Source: Amphibacillus sp052055485
Lineage (GTDB): Bacteria; Bacillota; Bacilli; Bacillales; Amphibacillaceae
Assembly: GCF_052055485.1 (NCBI RefSeq)
Contig: NZ_CP197171.1
Coordinates: 3,596,001-3,660,000, forward strand
Reading direction: 5' to 3'
Length of the DNA: 64,000 nucleotides
The notes under the pieces: generated by a model
What the model was told of the DNA's origin: nothing
Database searches by the model: none
Seen by the model: only the letters and a program-made list of their open reading frames with translations
In this document: one piece after another, positions 17,691 to 26,576 of the stretch
Layout of the letters: every line of letters begins with the position of its first letter
Position numbering within the stretch: position 1 is the stretch's first letter
Translations under genes and position numbers: made by a program

Positions 17691-18824
17691 GTGATTGAAC
17701 TGACGACTACAGATTATAAAGCGATGTTGCTAAGGATATTAAATATTATCCTAATCATCAGTCTAAGTGCTGTGATTATTTTTTTAATCACCAAATACTT
17801 ATTTCCTTTCATCATTGTTATTGGGTTGAGTGCTCTATTACAAAAACCCGTTCAATTTATTAAACGAGTATTAAAAGTTAACCATGTTATTGCTGTTTTA
17901 ATTAGTCTTTCATTAATTTTAGCCACCATCATCATTGGATTTGGTCTGATCATTATCTATTTAATTGACATATTTGATACCATTATTATTCAATTTCCAT
18001 TTTATTTCAATACAATTATTGAAGCCTTTAAAATTCAATTAGATCATTTTGTTACGTATACCCTATCTAATCTTGAGCAACTTTTAAATCGATTAAACTT
18101 TAGTTTAACTGAATATTTAATGAACATGATGGACAGCCTTTACGCTTTAGTCTTGTCAATTAGTCAGAAATTAGCTAATCAACTTGTTCCTTTTGTATCG
18201 GAAACAATCATTCAAACGATTGAAATTACATCAACATCGATTATTGTTTTAATTCTTACCGTTTTATTAAGTAAAGATTGGCAGGTATATTTAGAGAAAG
18301 TTTCTCAATCACTGCCGCAAAGTTCAATCAAAAAAATAGCTGAGGTTCGCAAGCACTTTATTAATATTGGTTGGGGGTATTTGAAAGCACAATTAATTGT
18401 CTCCAGTGTAACGACTCTTATCTTATTGATAGGTTTTAATCTCTTGAAGATAGAAAATGCTTTAGCATTAGCGTTCACTTTTGGGTTAATTGATTTAGTT
18501 CCTTTAATTGGGGTTGGCTTGTTACTTTGGCCATGGATGATTTATTCATTAATCACCGGCGGGTTTATTCTAACTATTAAGTTATCAGTCATTTATATTA
18601 TTATTGTCTGTGTAAGACAATTATTAGAACCACGTTTAGTTTCAAAGCAAATTGGATCGAATTCTTTATTTGTAATCGGCATAGGTTACCTGTGTTATTC
18701 ACTATTTGGCATTTTTGGTCTTCTATTCACACCACTTATTTTGATCTCTGTTCAAACTATTAAAGCAAGTGAGCTAGACCAAATCATGCTACATTATATT
18801 CGCTTTGGAAAGCAATTGCCTTAA
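17691..18824 (+). CDS. ytvI: Sporulation integral membrane protein YtvI (AI-2E transporter family)
   Basis: This 377-residue polytopic membrane protein has about seven or eight hydrophobic segments and the AI-2E exporter/PerM fold typical of YtvI. Segments include SAVIIFLITKYLFPFIIVIGLSAL near the N-terminus and the C-terminal LLEPRLVSKQIGSNSLFVIG motif. The annotated start is a GTG with a poor ribosome site, so an internal ATG at 17724 is possible. Its stop overlaps the convergent fxsA stop by 4 nt. Sporulation association comes from family naming; the substrate is unknown. Confidence 0.85.
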   Translation: MIELTTTDYKAMLLRILNIILIISLSAVIIFLITKYLFPFIIVIGLSALLQKPVQFIKRVLKVNHVIAVLISLSLILATIIIGFGLIIIYLIDIFDTIIIQFPFYFNTIIEAFKIQLDHFVTYTLSNLEQLLNRLNFSLTEYLMNMMDSLYALVLSISQKLANQLVPFVSETIIQTIEITSTSIIVLILTVLLSKDWQVYLEKVSQSLPQSSIKKIAEVRKHFINIGWGYLKAQLIVSSVTTLILLIGFNLLKIENALALAFTFGLIDLVPLIGVGLLLWPWMIYSLITGGFILTIKLSVIYIIIVCVRQLLEPRLVSKQIGSNSLFVIGIGYLCYSLFGIFGLLFTPLILISVQTIKASELDQIMLHYIRFGKQLP

Positions 18825-19216
18825 AAGCGGCGATAAATAACGGTATGGCCCCGATTAATCATATTTTGAATAATAGCTTTAAACCAATTTTTTAGTAAAG
18901 GACGTGTGAATGGTAATAATAAAATTAAGCCTACTACATCTGTAATAAAACCTGGCGTTAATAGCAGAATACCACCTAATAGAATACAGATACCATCAAA
19001 AATTTCTTCAGTGGGACGTTGCCCATTTTGCATACTTTGTTGAGCTCGTCTCAATGTATCGATCCCTTGCTGTTTTGCTAAAGTTCCACCTATTAAACCT
19101 GTTAAAACAATTAGGCCAATAATTGACCAACCACCGACGTGTGAACCCGCCCAAATAAACAGGGCTATTTCAAGTGTAGGTATACTAATCATTAATAATA
19201 ATAGCCATTTAAACAT
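18821..19216 (-). CDS. fxsA: FxsA family cytoplasmic membrane protein
   Basis: FxsA-family proteins have three or four hydrophobic segments. E. coli FxsA overexpression relieves F-plasmid exclusion of phage T7, but the normal role is unclear. Here segments lie at about residues 5-22, 26-45 and 72-100, with the signature GGTLAKQQGIDTLRRAQ and LLLTPGFITDVVGLILLLP. The ATG at 19216 is chosen because AGGAG lies 7 nt upstream; a start five codons earlier would use the ribosome site as coding sequence. This gives 131 aa. It is downstream of pyk in B. subtilis too. Confidence 0.88.
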   Translation of the reverse strand: MFKWLLLLMISIPTLEIALFIWAGSHVGGWSIIGLIVLTGLIGGTLAKQQGIDTLRRAQQSMQNGQRPTEEIFDGICILLGGILLLTPGFITDVVGLILLLPFTRPLLKNWFKAIIQNMINRGHTVIYRRF

Positions 19217-19344
19217 TCGAACACTCCTCATCTGCAGAACTTCTGAAGAACTTTTTTACATTGATTAAAAAAATTTACTACTGCTAAGCCTTTATCAAAA
19301 AAACCTAGTTTTCTAAATGCTATTTATATAGTCTTTTTAATAGT

Positions 19345-19370
19345 GAAAAAAGGGGTTATAACCCCTTTTT
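19345..19370 (-). terminator. Terminator of pfkA-pyk
   Basis: A self-complementary stem AAAAAGGGGTTATAACCCC with flanking T/A runs sits just after the pyk stop. It may work in both directions, also shielding pyk from fxsA. Confidence 0.7.
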
Positions 19371-19398
19371 CCCTACTGTTTTATTCATGTTTACTTAA

Positions 19399-21162
19399 TT
19401 ATAGGATGCTGGCTCTTCCTGAGTAAATATCGCCTTTTTTAGCATCCACTGTGATTTCATTTCCTTCTTCTAATACAGTCATAGCATTATCAACACCCAC
19501 TATAACAGGAATAGCTAAGTCTAATCCAATTAAAGCTGCGTGTGAAGTCAATCCGCCTTCAACGGTGATGATACCACTTACTTTTTCTAAAGCTGGCATC
19601 ATTTCTTTATCAGTACCTTGAGTGACAAGAATATCACCATATCTTACTTTTTCATTTGCTTCAGCTGCCGTATTAGCTATAGTAACGCGACCAAATGAGC
19701 TGCCTTTACCGATCCCTTGTCCCTTTGTTAAAACGTCGCCAATAATATGAACTTGCATCATATTAGTTGTTCCACTTTCACCCACAGGAACACCAGCTGT
19801 AATCACAATACGATCACCACGTTTTAATTGGTTTGTTTCTATCGCGCGGTCAATAGCTACGTTAAGAACTGCGTCAGTTGTATAGGCGAACTCACTAACA
19901 ACTGAGTGAACACCCCATGTTAAAGCTAGACGACGGCTGGCTCCTTCATCAAATGTAACCGCAATAATTGATGCTTTGGGACGATACTTAGAGATCATCC
20001 GAGCTGTATATCCACTAACAGTTGGTGTTAAGATCGCCTCAACATCTAGATTCATAGCTGTGTGGTTAACAGATTGACTAATAGCATCTGTCATTGTCAT
20101 CTCACTTGATTTTGTTTGCTTAGATAAAATCGCCTTATGATCTAGAGCAGATTCTGTTTTGATAGCAATATTATGCATGGTTTGAACAGCTTCAACTGGA
20201 TAATCACCAGCTGCCGTTTCCCCAGACAACATAATCGCATCTGTTCCGTCAAAAATCGCATTAGCGACGTCAGAAGCTTCTGCACGAGTAGGTCTTGGAT
20301 TACGCTCCATTGAATCTAACATTTGAGTTGCTGTAATAACTGGTTTACCCGCAATATTACACTTATGAATCATTGATTTTTGAACAACCGGTACATCTTC
20401 TGGTGGAATCTCAACCCCTAAATCACCACGAGCAACCATTAAGCCATCAGATACTTGTAAAATAGAGTCTAGATTATCTACACCTTCTTGGTTTTCAATT
20501 TTGGGTATAATGTGAATATTTTTTCCGCCATTATTGTCAAGGTGCTCCCGAATAGCTAGTACATCAGAGGCACGACGAATAAATGAAGCTGCAACAAAGT
20601 CAACATCTTGCTCAATACCAAATAAAATATCGTTGGCGTCTTTTTCTGTCATACCTGGCAAGTTGACACTCACATTTGGCACGTTTACTCCTTTTTTATT
20701 TTTCAAAGTACCTGAGTTCAATGCCTTTGTTTTAAGTTCTTTTTCCGCTTCAAGAATCTCAATAATTTCAAGCTCAATTAACCCATCATCTAATAGAATT
20801 TTAGAGCCGACATGTACATCATCGATAAGCTCGGGATAAGTAATAGCAAATTTCTCATTTGTTCCTAAAATCGTTTCATCCATTGAAATGTTAATTGTTT
20901 GACCCTTAACAATGTCAACCTTACCTTCAGCCATAATTCCAGTGCGTATCTCTGGCCCTTTTGTATCTAAAAGAATCGCAACTGTTTTGCCTAATTTCTT
21001 TGATGCTTCTCGAATATTTCTAATACGATTACCATGTTCCTCAAAATCACCATGTGAAAAATTCAACCGGGCAACATTCATTCCAGCTGCAATTAACTCT
21101 GTTATCTTTTCAACGGATTCTGAAACGGGGCCAATCGTACAAACAATCTTTGTTTTCCTCAT
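19399..21162 (-). CDS. pyk: Pyruvate kinase with C-terminal PEP-utiliser domain
   Basis: Pyk transfers phosphate from PEP to ADP in the last step of glycolysis. The catalytic barrel (residues 1-350) has MNVARLNFSHGD, HIIPKIENQEGV (catalytic Lys near 221), DGLMVARGDLGVE and TRAEASDVANAIFDGTDA. An allosteric C domain follows (about 355-475). Residues about 490-587 form the extra PEP-utilisers mobile domain (VEGGLTSHAALIGLDLAIP), typical of Bacillus Pyk (about 587 aa). It follows pfkA by 180 bp, so the glycolytic pair is likely co-regulated. Confidence 0.97.
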   Translation of the reverse strand: MRKTKIVCTIGPVSESVEKITELIAAGMNVARLNFSHGDFEEHGNRIRNIREASKKLGKTVAILLDTKGPEIRTGIMAEGKVDIVKGQTINISMDETILGTNEKFAITYPELIDDVHVGSKILLDDGLIELEIIEILEAEKELKTKALNSGTLKNKKGVNVPNVSVNLPGMTEKDANDILFGIEQDVDFVAASFIRRASDVLAIREHLDNNGGKNIHIIPKIENQEGVDNLDSILQVSDGLMVARGDLGVEIPPEDVPVVQKSMIHKCNIAGKPVITATQMLDSMERNPRPTRAEASDVANAIFDGTDAIMLSGETAAGDYPVEAVQTMHNIAIKTESALDHKAILSKQTKSSEMTMTDAISQSVNHTAMNLDVEAILTPTVSGYTARMISKYRPKASIIAVTFDEGASRRLALTWGVHSVVSEFAYTTDAVLNVAIDRAIETNQLKRGDRIVITAGVPVGESGTTNMMQVHIIGDVLTKGQGIGKGSSFGRVTIANTAAEANEKVRYGDILVTQGTDKEMMPALEKVSGIITVEGGLTSHAALIGLDLAIPVIVGVDNAMTVLEEGNEITVDAKKGDIYSGRASIL

Positions 21163-21344
21163 TACTTTTTTCCTCCTTCGTATTATAAAGCACTATATTA
21201 TCTATATCACTCACGCTCCGGTATGATTGCGTCCGGAGTGCTTAACTTAATCAGCAAGGTGTTAGAATCCACCTCTAATTTGAATAGCAACATAGGATTT
21301 ATTTTCACACTTATAGAAGTGATGTCTTTACTGATCAAGTTAAA

Positions 21345-22304
21345 TTAGATAGATAGTTCACCCATCAATTTATATAAACTCATATTCAAGTTATGCGGCT
21401 TGTTAAGAACATCCGCAATACGGTGGTGAGTGAGTTGATTGTTCTGAATACCAACCATAATACCTGCTTCACCCGCCAGTAGTAAGTCAACTGCTTTTGC
21501 TCCAAGGCGGCTGGCAAGAACTCTGTCAAAACCAGTCGGTCGTCCGCCACGTTGAATATGCCCTAATACTGTCACTCTTGTTTCAAGTTTAGACGTTTGT
21601 TCAATTCGCTTTCCTAGTTCAATTCCACTCCCCACGCCTTCAGCCAATACAATTATACTATGCCTTTTTCCACGAGCATGTCCTCTCTTTAAACGTTCAA
21701 TTACGTTTTCAAATGGCTCATCACGTTCGGGGATAATAACACTTTCAGCACCATTTGCTAGCCCTGACCATAACGCCAAGTCTCCAGCATCACGACCCAT
21801 CACCTCAATAACATATGTACGTTCATGAGAAGTTGCCGTGTCTCTGATTTTATCGACAGCTTCAACAATAGTATTTAGTGCCGTATCAAATCCAATGGTA
21901 AAATCAGTGCCAGGAATATCATTATCTATGGTACCCGGAACACCAATACATGGAATACCTTTCTCAGTTAATTTGGCAGCGCCTTTAAATGAACCATCAC
22001 CACCGATGACAACAAGCCCTTCAATACCTAGTTTTCTAAGTTGCTCAATTGCTTCTTCTTGCCCATCATCTGTCTTGAATTTCTCTGAACGAGCAGAGAA
22101 AAGCTTCGTACCACCTCGCTGAATAATGTCACCAACAGAGCCTAATTCCATTTTTTCGATCTTACCTTCCATCAAACCCTGAAAGCCGTTAGAAATACCA
22201 TAAACTTCTACGTCATGGTAAATGCCTTTTCTGACGACAGCTCGAATAGCGGCGTTCATACCAGGTGCATCACCACCACTTGTTAAAACACCTATCTTTT
22301 TCAT
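21345..22304 (-). CDS. pfkA: ATP-dependent 6-phosphofructokinase
   Basis: PfkA phosphorylates fructose 6-phosphate and commits it to glycolysis. The ATP site is GVLTSGGDAPGMNAAIR (4-20) and GGDGSFKGA (about 102-110); the catalytic base lies in GTIDNDIPGTDFTIGFDTA (Asp near 127-129). EVMGRDAGDLAL and GHIQRGGRPTGFD bind substrate. The ATG at 22304 with GAGGTG 6 nt upstream gives 319 aa, the exact usual length; a GTG three codons earlier belongs to the ribosome site. The order accDA-pfkA-pyk is conserved. Confidence 0.98.
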   Translation of the reverse strand: MKKIGVLTSGGDAPGMNAAIRAVVRKGIYHDVEVYGISNGFQGLMEGKIEKMELGSVGDIIQRGGTKLFSARSEKFKTDDGQEEAIEQLRKLGIEGLVVIGGDGSFKGAAKLTEKGIPCIGVPGTIDNDIPGTDFTIGFDTALNTIVEAVDKIRDTATSHERTYVIEVMGRDAGDLALWSGLANGAESVIIPERDEPFENVIERLKRGHARGKRHSIIVLAEGVGSGIELGKRIEQTSKLETRVTVLGHIQRGGRPTGFDRVLASRLGAKAVDLLLAGEAGIMVGIQNNQLTHHRIADVLNKPHNLNMSLYKLMGELSI

Positions 22305-22408
22305 ATCATTCACCTCGATCCTGAATCTACACTATATAAGCTTAACATAATAGCATAAATATATCCTAAAATAATATCAATTAAGATTATACATGAAAGC
22401 GTGCAAAA

Positions 22409-22442
22409 TCTCACCCCTAAATATGTATATTTAGGGGTGAGA
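22409..22442 (-). terminator. Terminator after accA
   Basis: Perfect inverted repeat TCTCACCCCTAAATA with its complement around a 4-nt TGTA/TACA loop. A short T stretch follows on the minus strand. It separates accDA from pfkA. Confidence 0.65.
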
Positions 22443-22502
22443 ATTAAATAATTTTACTAACAAATTATGGTTAATTAAATAAGTCCATCTTTACTCTGAA
22501 AA

Positions 22503-23456
22503 TTAATCGTGAAATTCTCCTATTTTCTTGTATTTATTCCATCTATTCTCTATCAGTGTCTCCGCTGGAATACTACGTAAATAATTCAGCGATTTTCTTA
22601 TATGAACATCCATATAGGCAACCTGCATCGTAAAATCACGATGCGCCCCTCCTCTTGGTTCAGGAATAATATCATCAATAATTTTTAACTGCTTTAACTC
22701 TTCAGCATTTAATTTTAATGATTTAGCAGCGTCTTTTGCCTTTGATGCATCTTTCCACAGGATACTAGCAGCCCCTTCAGGTGAAATGACCGAATAAATA
22801 GAATTCTCTAACATATAAATATGATCTGTTAAACCGATACCTAAGGCACCACCACTACCACCCTCTCCAATCACAATCGAGATACTGGGGACAGATAACT
22901 GAGCCATAACTTTTAAATTATGAGCAATGGCTTCACCCTGTCCTCTTTCTTCAGCTCCCTTTCCGGGATGAGCACCTTTTGTATCAATTAGCGAGATAAT
23001 CGGTCGATTAAACTTCTCAGCCAATTTCATCTGGCGTAAAGCTTTTCGATAGCCTTCCGGATGAGCACTAGCAAAATTACGATAAATGTTTTCTTTCGTA
23101 TTTTTACCGCGCTGTTGTCCAATTACCGTGACAGGCTGATCCTTATATTTGGCAATTCCAGTTATAATCGCAGGGTCATCACGAAATAGACGATCTCCGT
23201 GCAACTCAATAAAATCCGTAAATAAATGTTCAATATAATCTAAAGCGGTTGGACGCTCGGGGTGTCTCGCAATCTGTACACGATCCCACGGGTTTAAATG
23301 CTCATAAATGTCTGTTTCTAATTTTCCTAATCTCGTTTCTAATTTAGAGATATCTTCCTCTAAATCTAATTCACTTTCAACAGCCATCTTTTTCAGTTCA
23401 GTTATTTTTTCTTTTAATTCAAAAATAGGCTTCTCAAATTCAAGGATATGCTTCAT
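22503..23456 (-). CDS. accA: Acetyl-CoA carboxylase carboxyltransferase subunit alpha
   Basis: AccA and AccD form the carboxyltransferase that makes malonyl-CoA for fatty acid synthesis. The 317-residue crotonase-like protein has an N-terminal coiled segment (KEKITELKKMAVESELDLEE) and core motifs HPEGYRKALRQMKLAEKF, DTKGAHPGKGAEERGQGEAI and IGEGGSGGALGIG. It starts 2 nt after the accD stop, implying translational coupling. Length and order are standard for Bacillaceae. Confidence 0.97.
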   Translation of the reverse strand: MKHILEFEKPIFELKEKITELKKMAVESELDLEEDISKLETRLGKLETDIYEHLNPWDRVQIARHPERPTALDYIEHLFTDFIELHGDRLFRDDPAIITGIAKYKDQPVTVIGQQRGKNTKENIYRNFASAHPEGYRKALRQMKLAEKFNRPIISLIDTKGAHPGKGAEERGQGEAIAHNLKVMAQLSVPSISIVIGEGGSGGALGIGLTDHIYMLENSIYSVISPEGAASILWKDASKAKDAAKSLKLNAEELKQLKIIDDIIPEPRGGAHRDFTMQVAYMDVHIRKSLNYLRSIPAETLIENRWNKYKKIGEFHD

Positions 23457-23458
23457 GT

Positions 23459-24316
23459 TTAAATACCCCCTGACGAATGCAGATCAAGTACAGTTGTTAA
23501 CAATTGTTTTAGTTCTGACCGTTTAACAATCCGATCAATTTGACCATGTTCTAATTGAAATTCTGCTGTTTGGAAATCCTTTGGTAATTGTTCGCGAATT
23601 GTTTGTTCGATAATTCGTCTACCTGCAAATCCAATTAAGGCTCCAGGCTCAGCAAAATGATAATCACCTATTGAAGCAAAGCTAGCCGTTACTCCCCCTG
23701 TTGTTGGATTAGTCATCACAACAATCATACAGCCCCCAGCTTGATTAAATCTTTCAACAGCCATCGACGTTTTTGCCATTTGCATTAAACTAATCATACC
23801 CTCTTGCATTCTAGCACCACCAGATGCTGTGAACATAATAATGGGGAGTTGCTCATCTTTTGCCCGCTCTAATGCACGGGTTATTTTTTCTCCAACAACG
23901 GCACCCATACTAGCCATTCGAAAAAAAGGATCCATAACAACAAGGACTGTTTCTTGCTGATTAATTCTTCCTTTTCCTGTAACAATGGCATCTTTTAAAC
24001 CTGTTTTTTCTTGGTCTTTTTGTAATTTTGCTTCATAGTCAGGAAAGTCAAGCGGATTGTCCGTTACTAAATTCGAATCCCACTCCTCAAAACTATCTTC
24101 ATCTACTATGCTTTGGATTCTTTCCATAGCAGTCATTTTATGATGTGAACCACAGGATGGACAGACGTGCAGATTATTCTTCCACTCTTTCTCATAGAAA
24201 ATCTTTGAGCATTGAAGACACTTTTCCACTAAACCTTCAGGAATGTCCTGTTTCGCTTTTTCTGTTGGTATCGCTGCATATTTCCTCTTTTTAGTAAAAA
24301 TACGCTTAATTTGCAT
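23459..24316 (-). CDS. accD: Acetyl-CoA carboxylase carboxyltransferase subunit beta
   Basis: This subunit provides the zinc ribbon and half of the carboxyltransferase site. Cys ligands are visible in EKCLQCSKIF (about 33-36) and HVCPSCGSHH (about 52-55). The crotonase-type core includes GKGRINQQETVLVVMD, FTASGGARMQEGMISLMQMAK and NPTTGGVTASFASIGD. At 285 aa it has the normal length. It leads the accD-accA pair, 58 nt after the malic enzyme gene, so all three may share a transcript. Confidence 0.97.
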   Translation of the reverse strand: MQIKRIFTKKRKYAAIPTEKAKQDIPEGLVEKCLQCSKIFYEKEWKNNLHVCPSCGSHHKMTAMERIQSIVDEDSFEEWDSNLVTDNPLDFPDYEAKLQKDQEKTGLKDAIVTGKGRINQQETVLVVMDPFFRMASMGAVVGEKITRALERAKDEQLPIIMFTASGGARMQEGMISLMQMAKTSMAVERFNQAGGCMIVVMTNPTTGGVTASFASIGDYHFAEPGALIGFAGRRIIEQTIREQLPKDFQTAEFQLEHGQIDRIVKRSELKQLLTTVLDLHSSGGI

Positions 24317-24374
24317 CGTGAGTCCTCCTTGTCTAGATCGCTTCTCTTTTTAATCAACTATATATTTATTATCA

Positions 24375-25556
24375 TTATGAATTTGAAGCAACACCAGATT
24401 CTTGAGCAGCCTTCGCTACAGCTTTGGATACTGCTTCGGCTACTCGATCATCAAAAGGATTAGGTATAACATATGATTCTGTTAAATCCTCTTCAGCAAT
24501 AAGTTCGGCAATCGCATGAACGGCAGCAATTTTCATCTGTTCATTAATCTCTGTTGCTTTTACCGATAGTGCACCTTTAAATATCCCTGGAAAGGCTAGT
24601 ACATTATTGATTTGATTTGGATAGTCAGATCGACCTGTACCTATGATTCTAGCCCCTGCTTCGATGGCATCCTCTGGAGTAATTTCCGGATTAGGATTTG
24701 CCATTGCAAAAATAATGGGATCTTGATTCATTGAACGCACCATTGCTTGATCAACTAAATTAGCCAAGGAAACACCAATGAATACATCTGCCTCAGTTAT
24801 AATTGTTCTTAAATCGCCTTTGACTTTATTTTTATTAGTCACTGTGGCAATTTCCTCTTTTACTGGGTTCATTCCCTCATCTCGTCCTTGATAAATGGCA
24901 CCACGGGAGTCGCATAAAATGATATCCTCAACACCAAAATGAGTTAGTAATTTTACAATTGCAATTCCAGCAGCACCTGCACCATTAACCACAATCTTAA
25001 TTGAAGAGATATCTTTATCAATCAGTTTAAGGGCATTGACTAAACCTGCTGCTGTGACAATTGCCGTTCCATGTTGATCATCATGAAAAACAGGAATATC
25101 TAATAATTGCTTCAGCTTTTGTTCAATAACAAAGCAATTAGGAGCAGCAATATCCTCTAGATTTATACCACCAAAATTCGGTGCAAGCAACTGTACAGTT
25201 TCAATAATTTTATCGGGGTTTTGAGTATCTAAACAGATTGGAAAAGCATCAACATTAGCAAAATTTTTAAATAAAACTGCTTTCCCTTCCATGACAGGTA
25301 AAGCTGCCTGAGCCCCGATATTTCCTAATCCAAGAACAGCAGATCCATCAGAAACAATACCGACCATATGACCTTTCATTGTGTATTGATAGGCTTTATC
25401 TTGATCTTCTTCTATTTCAAGACAGGGTTCTGCAACACCTGGTGAATAAGCGAGACTAAGCTCCTCTTCATTCGAAACAGCTACTTTTGCTTCAACTGAT
25501 AACTTCCCTTCATTATCCTTATGCATTTTTAAAGCTTTCTCTTTTAATGTCGTCAA
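24375..25556 (-). CDS. ytsJ: Malic enzyme (oxaloacetate-decarboxylating)
   Basis: The enzyme decarboxylates malate to pyruvate while reducing NAD(P)+. LSLAYSPGVAEPC, GNIGAQAALPVMEGKAVLF, DDQHGTAIVTAAGLVNALK and the dinucleotide motif GAGAAGIAIVKLL identify it; catalytic Tyr and Lys lie in the first two motifs. It resembles YtsJ, the NADP-preferring form, and the conserved dnaE-ytsJ-accDA-pfkA-pyk order agrees. The start is ambiguous: the longest frame begins with GTG at 25568, while alignment to YtsJ and the ribosome site favour a TTG at 25556 (393 aa). Confidence 0.92.
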   Translation of the reverse strand: MTTLKEKALKMHKDNEGKLSVEAKVAVSNEEELSLAYSPGVAEPCLEIEEDQDKAYQYTMKGHMVGIVSDGSAVLGLGNIGAQAALPVMEGKAVLFKNFANVDAFPICLDTQNPDKIIETVQLLAPNFGGINLEDIAAPNCFVIEQKLKQLLDIPVFHDDQHGTAIVTAAGLVNALKLIDKDISSIKIVVNGAGAAGIAIVKLLTHFGVEDIILCDSRGAIYQGRDEGMNPVKEEIATVTNKNKVKGDLRTIITEADVFIGVSLANLVDQAMVRSMNQDPIIFAMANPNPEITPEDAIEAGARIIGTGRSDYPNQINNVLAFPGIFKGALSVKATEINEQMKIAAVHAIAELIAEEDLTESYVIPNPFDDRVAEAVSKAVAKAAQESGVASNS

Positions 25557-25656
25557 TCGAATTCGCACCTTTCTTTTTTATAAAATTAGATTTATCATCT
25601 GATCTTTATACTGAGATGAATGATCACACTAAGAAAAATTACTTAAATATTTACCT

Positions 25657-25930
25657 CGCAAAAATAAGTGCCTTCCTTAATCTTGTTACCAGTTTTTCTC
25701 CTTGAAACAAATAATCGCCAATCAATAATATCACTTTTTTAGGGCGAGTAACCGCACTAAGAAAAACAACTAAGCATTCATATTGTTTGAAAACATTAGG
25801 CATCTCTACACTTAAAAATCTTCAGCTACTCCCCACGTTCTGAGTTTGAAACTAAGATTATGATTATTTGCCTCTCTGAAAAGTTTTGTAAAAACACCGA
25901 AGTCGGCAAATCCACGTGAAAATAAAACCC
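25657..25930 (+). repeat. Mosaic intergenic repeat, eroded copy
   Basis: Pieces of the family are still visible: AAAAATAAGTGCCTTCC (25658-25674) resembling the inner hairpin module, GGGCGAGTAACCGCACTAAG (25742-25761), and ACACCGAAGTCGGCAAATCC (25895-25914), which is also present in a changed form at 63.07 kb. Both family ends are lost. Confidence 0.45.
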
Positions 25931-26106
25931 AAAGTTTACTCAAATGATTATTGATAAAGACTAATACTTTCTGCTAACAAGAAAAGGATAATCTGATTAA
26001 TCAACCTCTTTATTATATCAAATTAGTACCTGGTGTAAATAACAACAACTTATTTTTAGAAAAGACAGTCTATTGAACCTAGTATGAATACAGGTCGGAT
26101 CAACTT

Positions 26107-26395
26107 GATAAAGTGAAACTTTATTCAGTGAAAGTTTGGCGACGCATAGAACGTGCCAGTGCCGACAATGCCACAAGTCTTTTCGGTGGAACGAGTAATC
26201 GCACTAAGGAAAACTACGGAACATTTACAAGGTTAGAAAAACTTGGCTTATCACCAAATCTCTATGGCGAATGCCATCGTTTGACTTAGACGATCGTCAA
26301 TAAAATCTTTTATTTGTTTGATCGTGCAAGAATAAGTGTCTTTCTTATTCTGAATCCCAGTCCCAAGACCTGATGGCTTTGTCGATCAGTCAGTT
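26107..26395 (+). repeat. Mosaic intergenic repeat, left end plus hairpin module
   Basis: The left end is diverged (GATAAAGTGAAACTTTATTC then AGTGAAAG, 26107-26134). TTTCGGTGGAACGAGTAATC and AGGAAAACTACGGAACATTT follow, then the hairpin AGAATAAGTGTCTTTCTTAT (26330-26349) and AATCCCAGTCCCAAG. The right end is not preserved. Confidence 0.6.
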
Positions 26396-26576
26396 GCACT
26401 TAAAAAAAACTGATAACCACCTATATTTAAATTACGTCTTCAAAAAAGAATGAAAATGATCACGTCGATTAAGCTCATCTTGCCCTGACTCTGGGACGTA
26501 TCGGTAGTTAGCCGAAATACTTTTATTCTCGATGCGTCATTTTCATCGAACTTTTTGAATGTTTGTTTAACATGAA

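Larger units (their letters stand above)
25557..26576. other. Long gap between dnaE and malic enzyme with eroded repeats
   Basis: About 1 kb has no convincing gene. It contains two degraded mosaic-repeat patches (25657-25930 and 26107-26395) and AT-rich sequence with no clear promoter or RNA. The dnaE 3' end abuts its left boundary. Confidence 0.55.
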
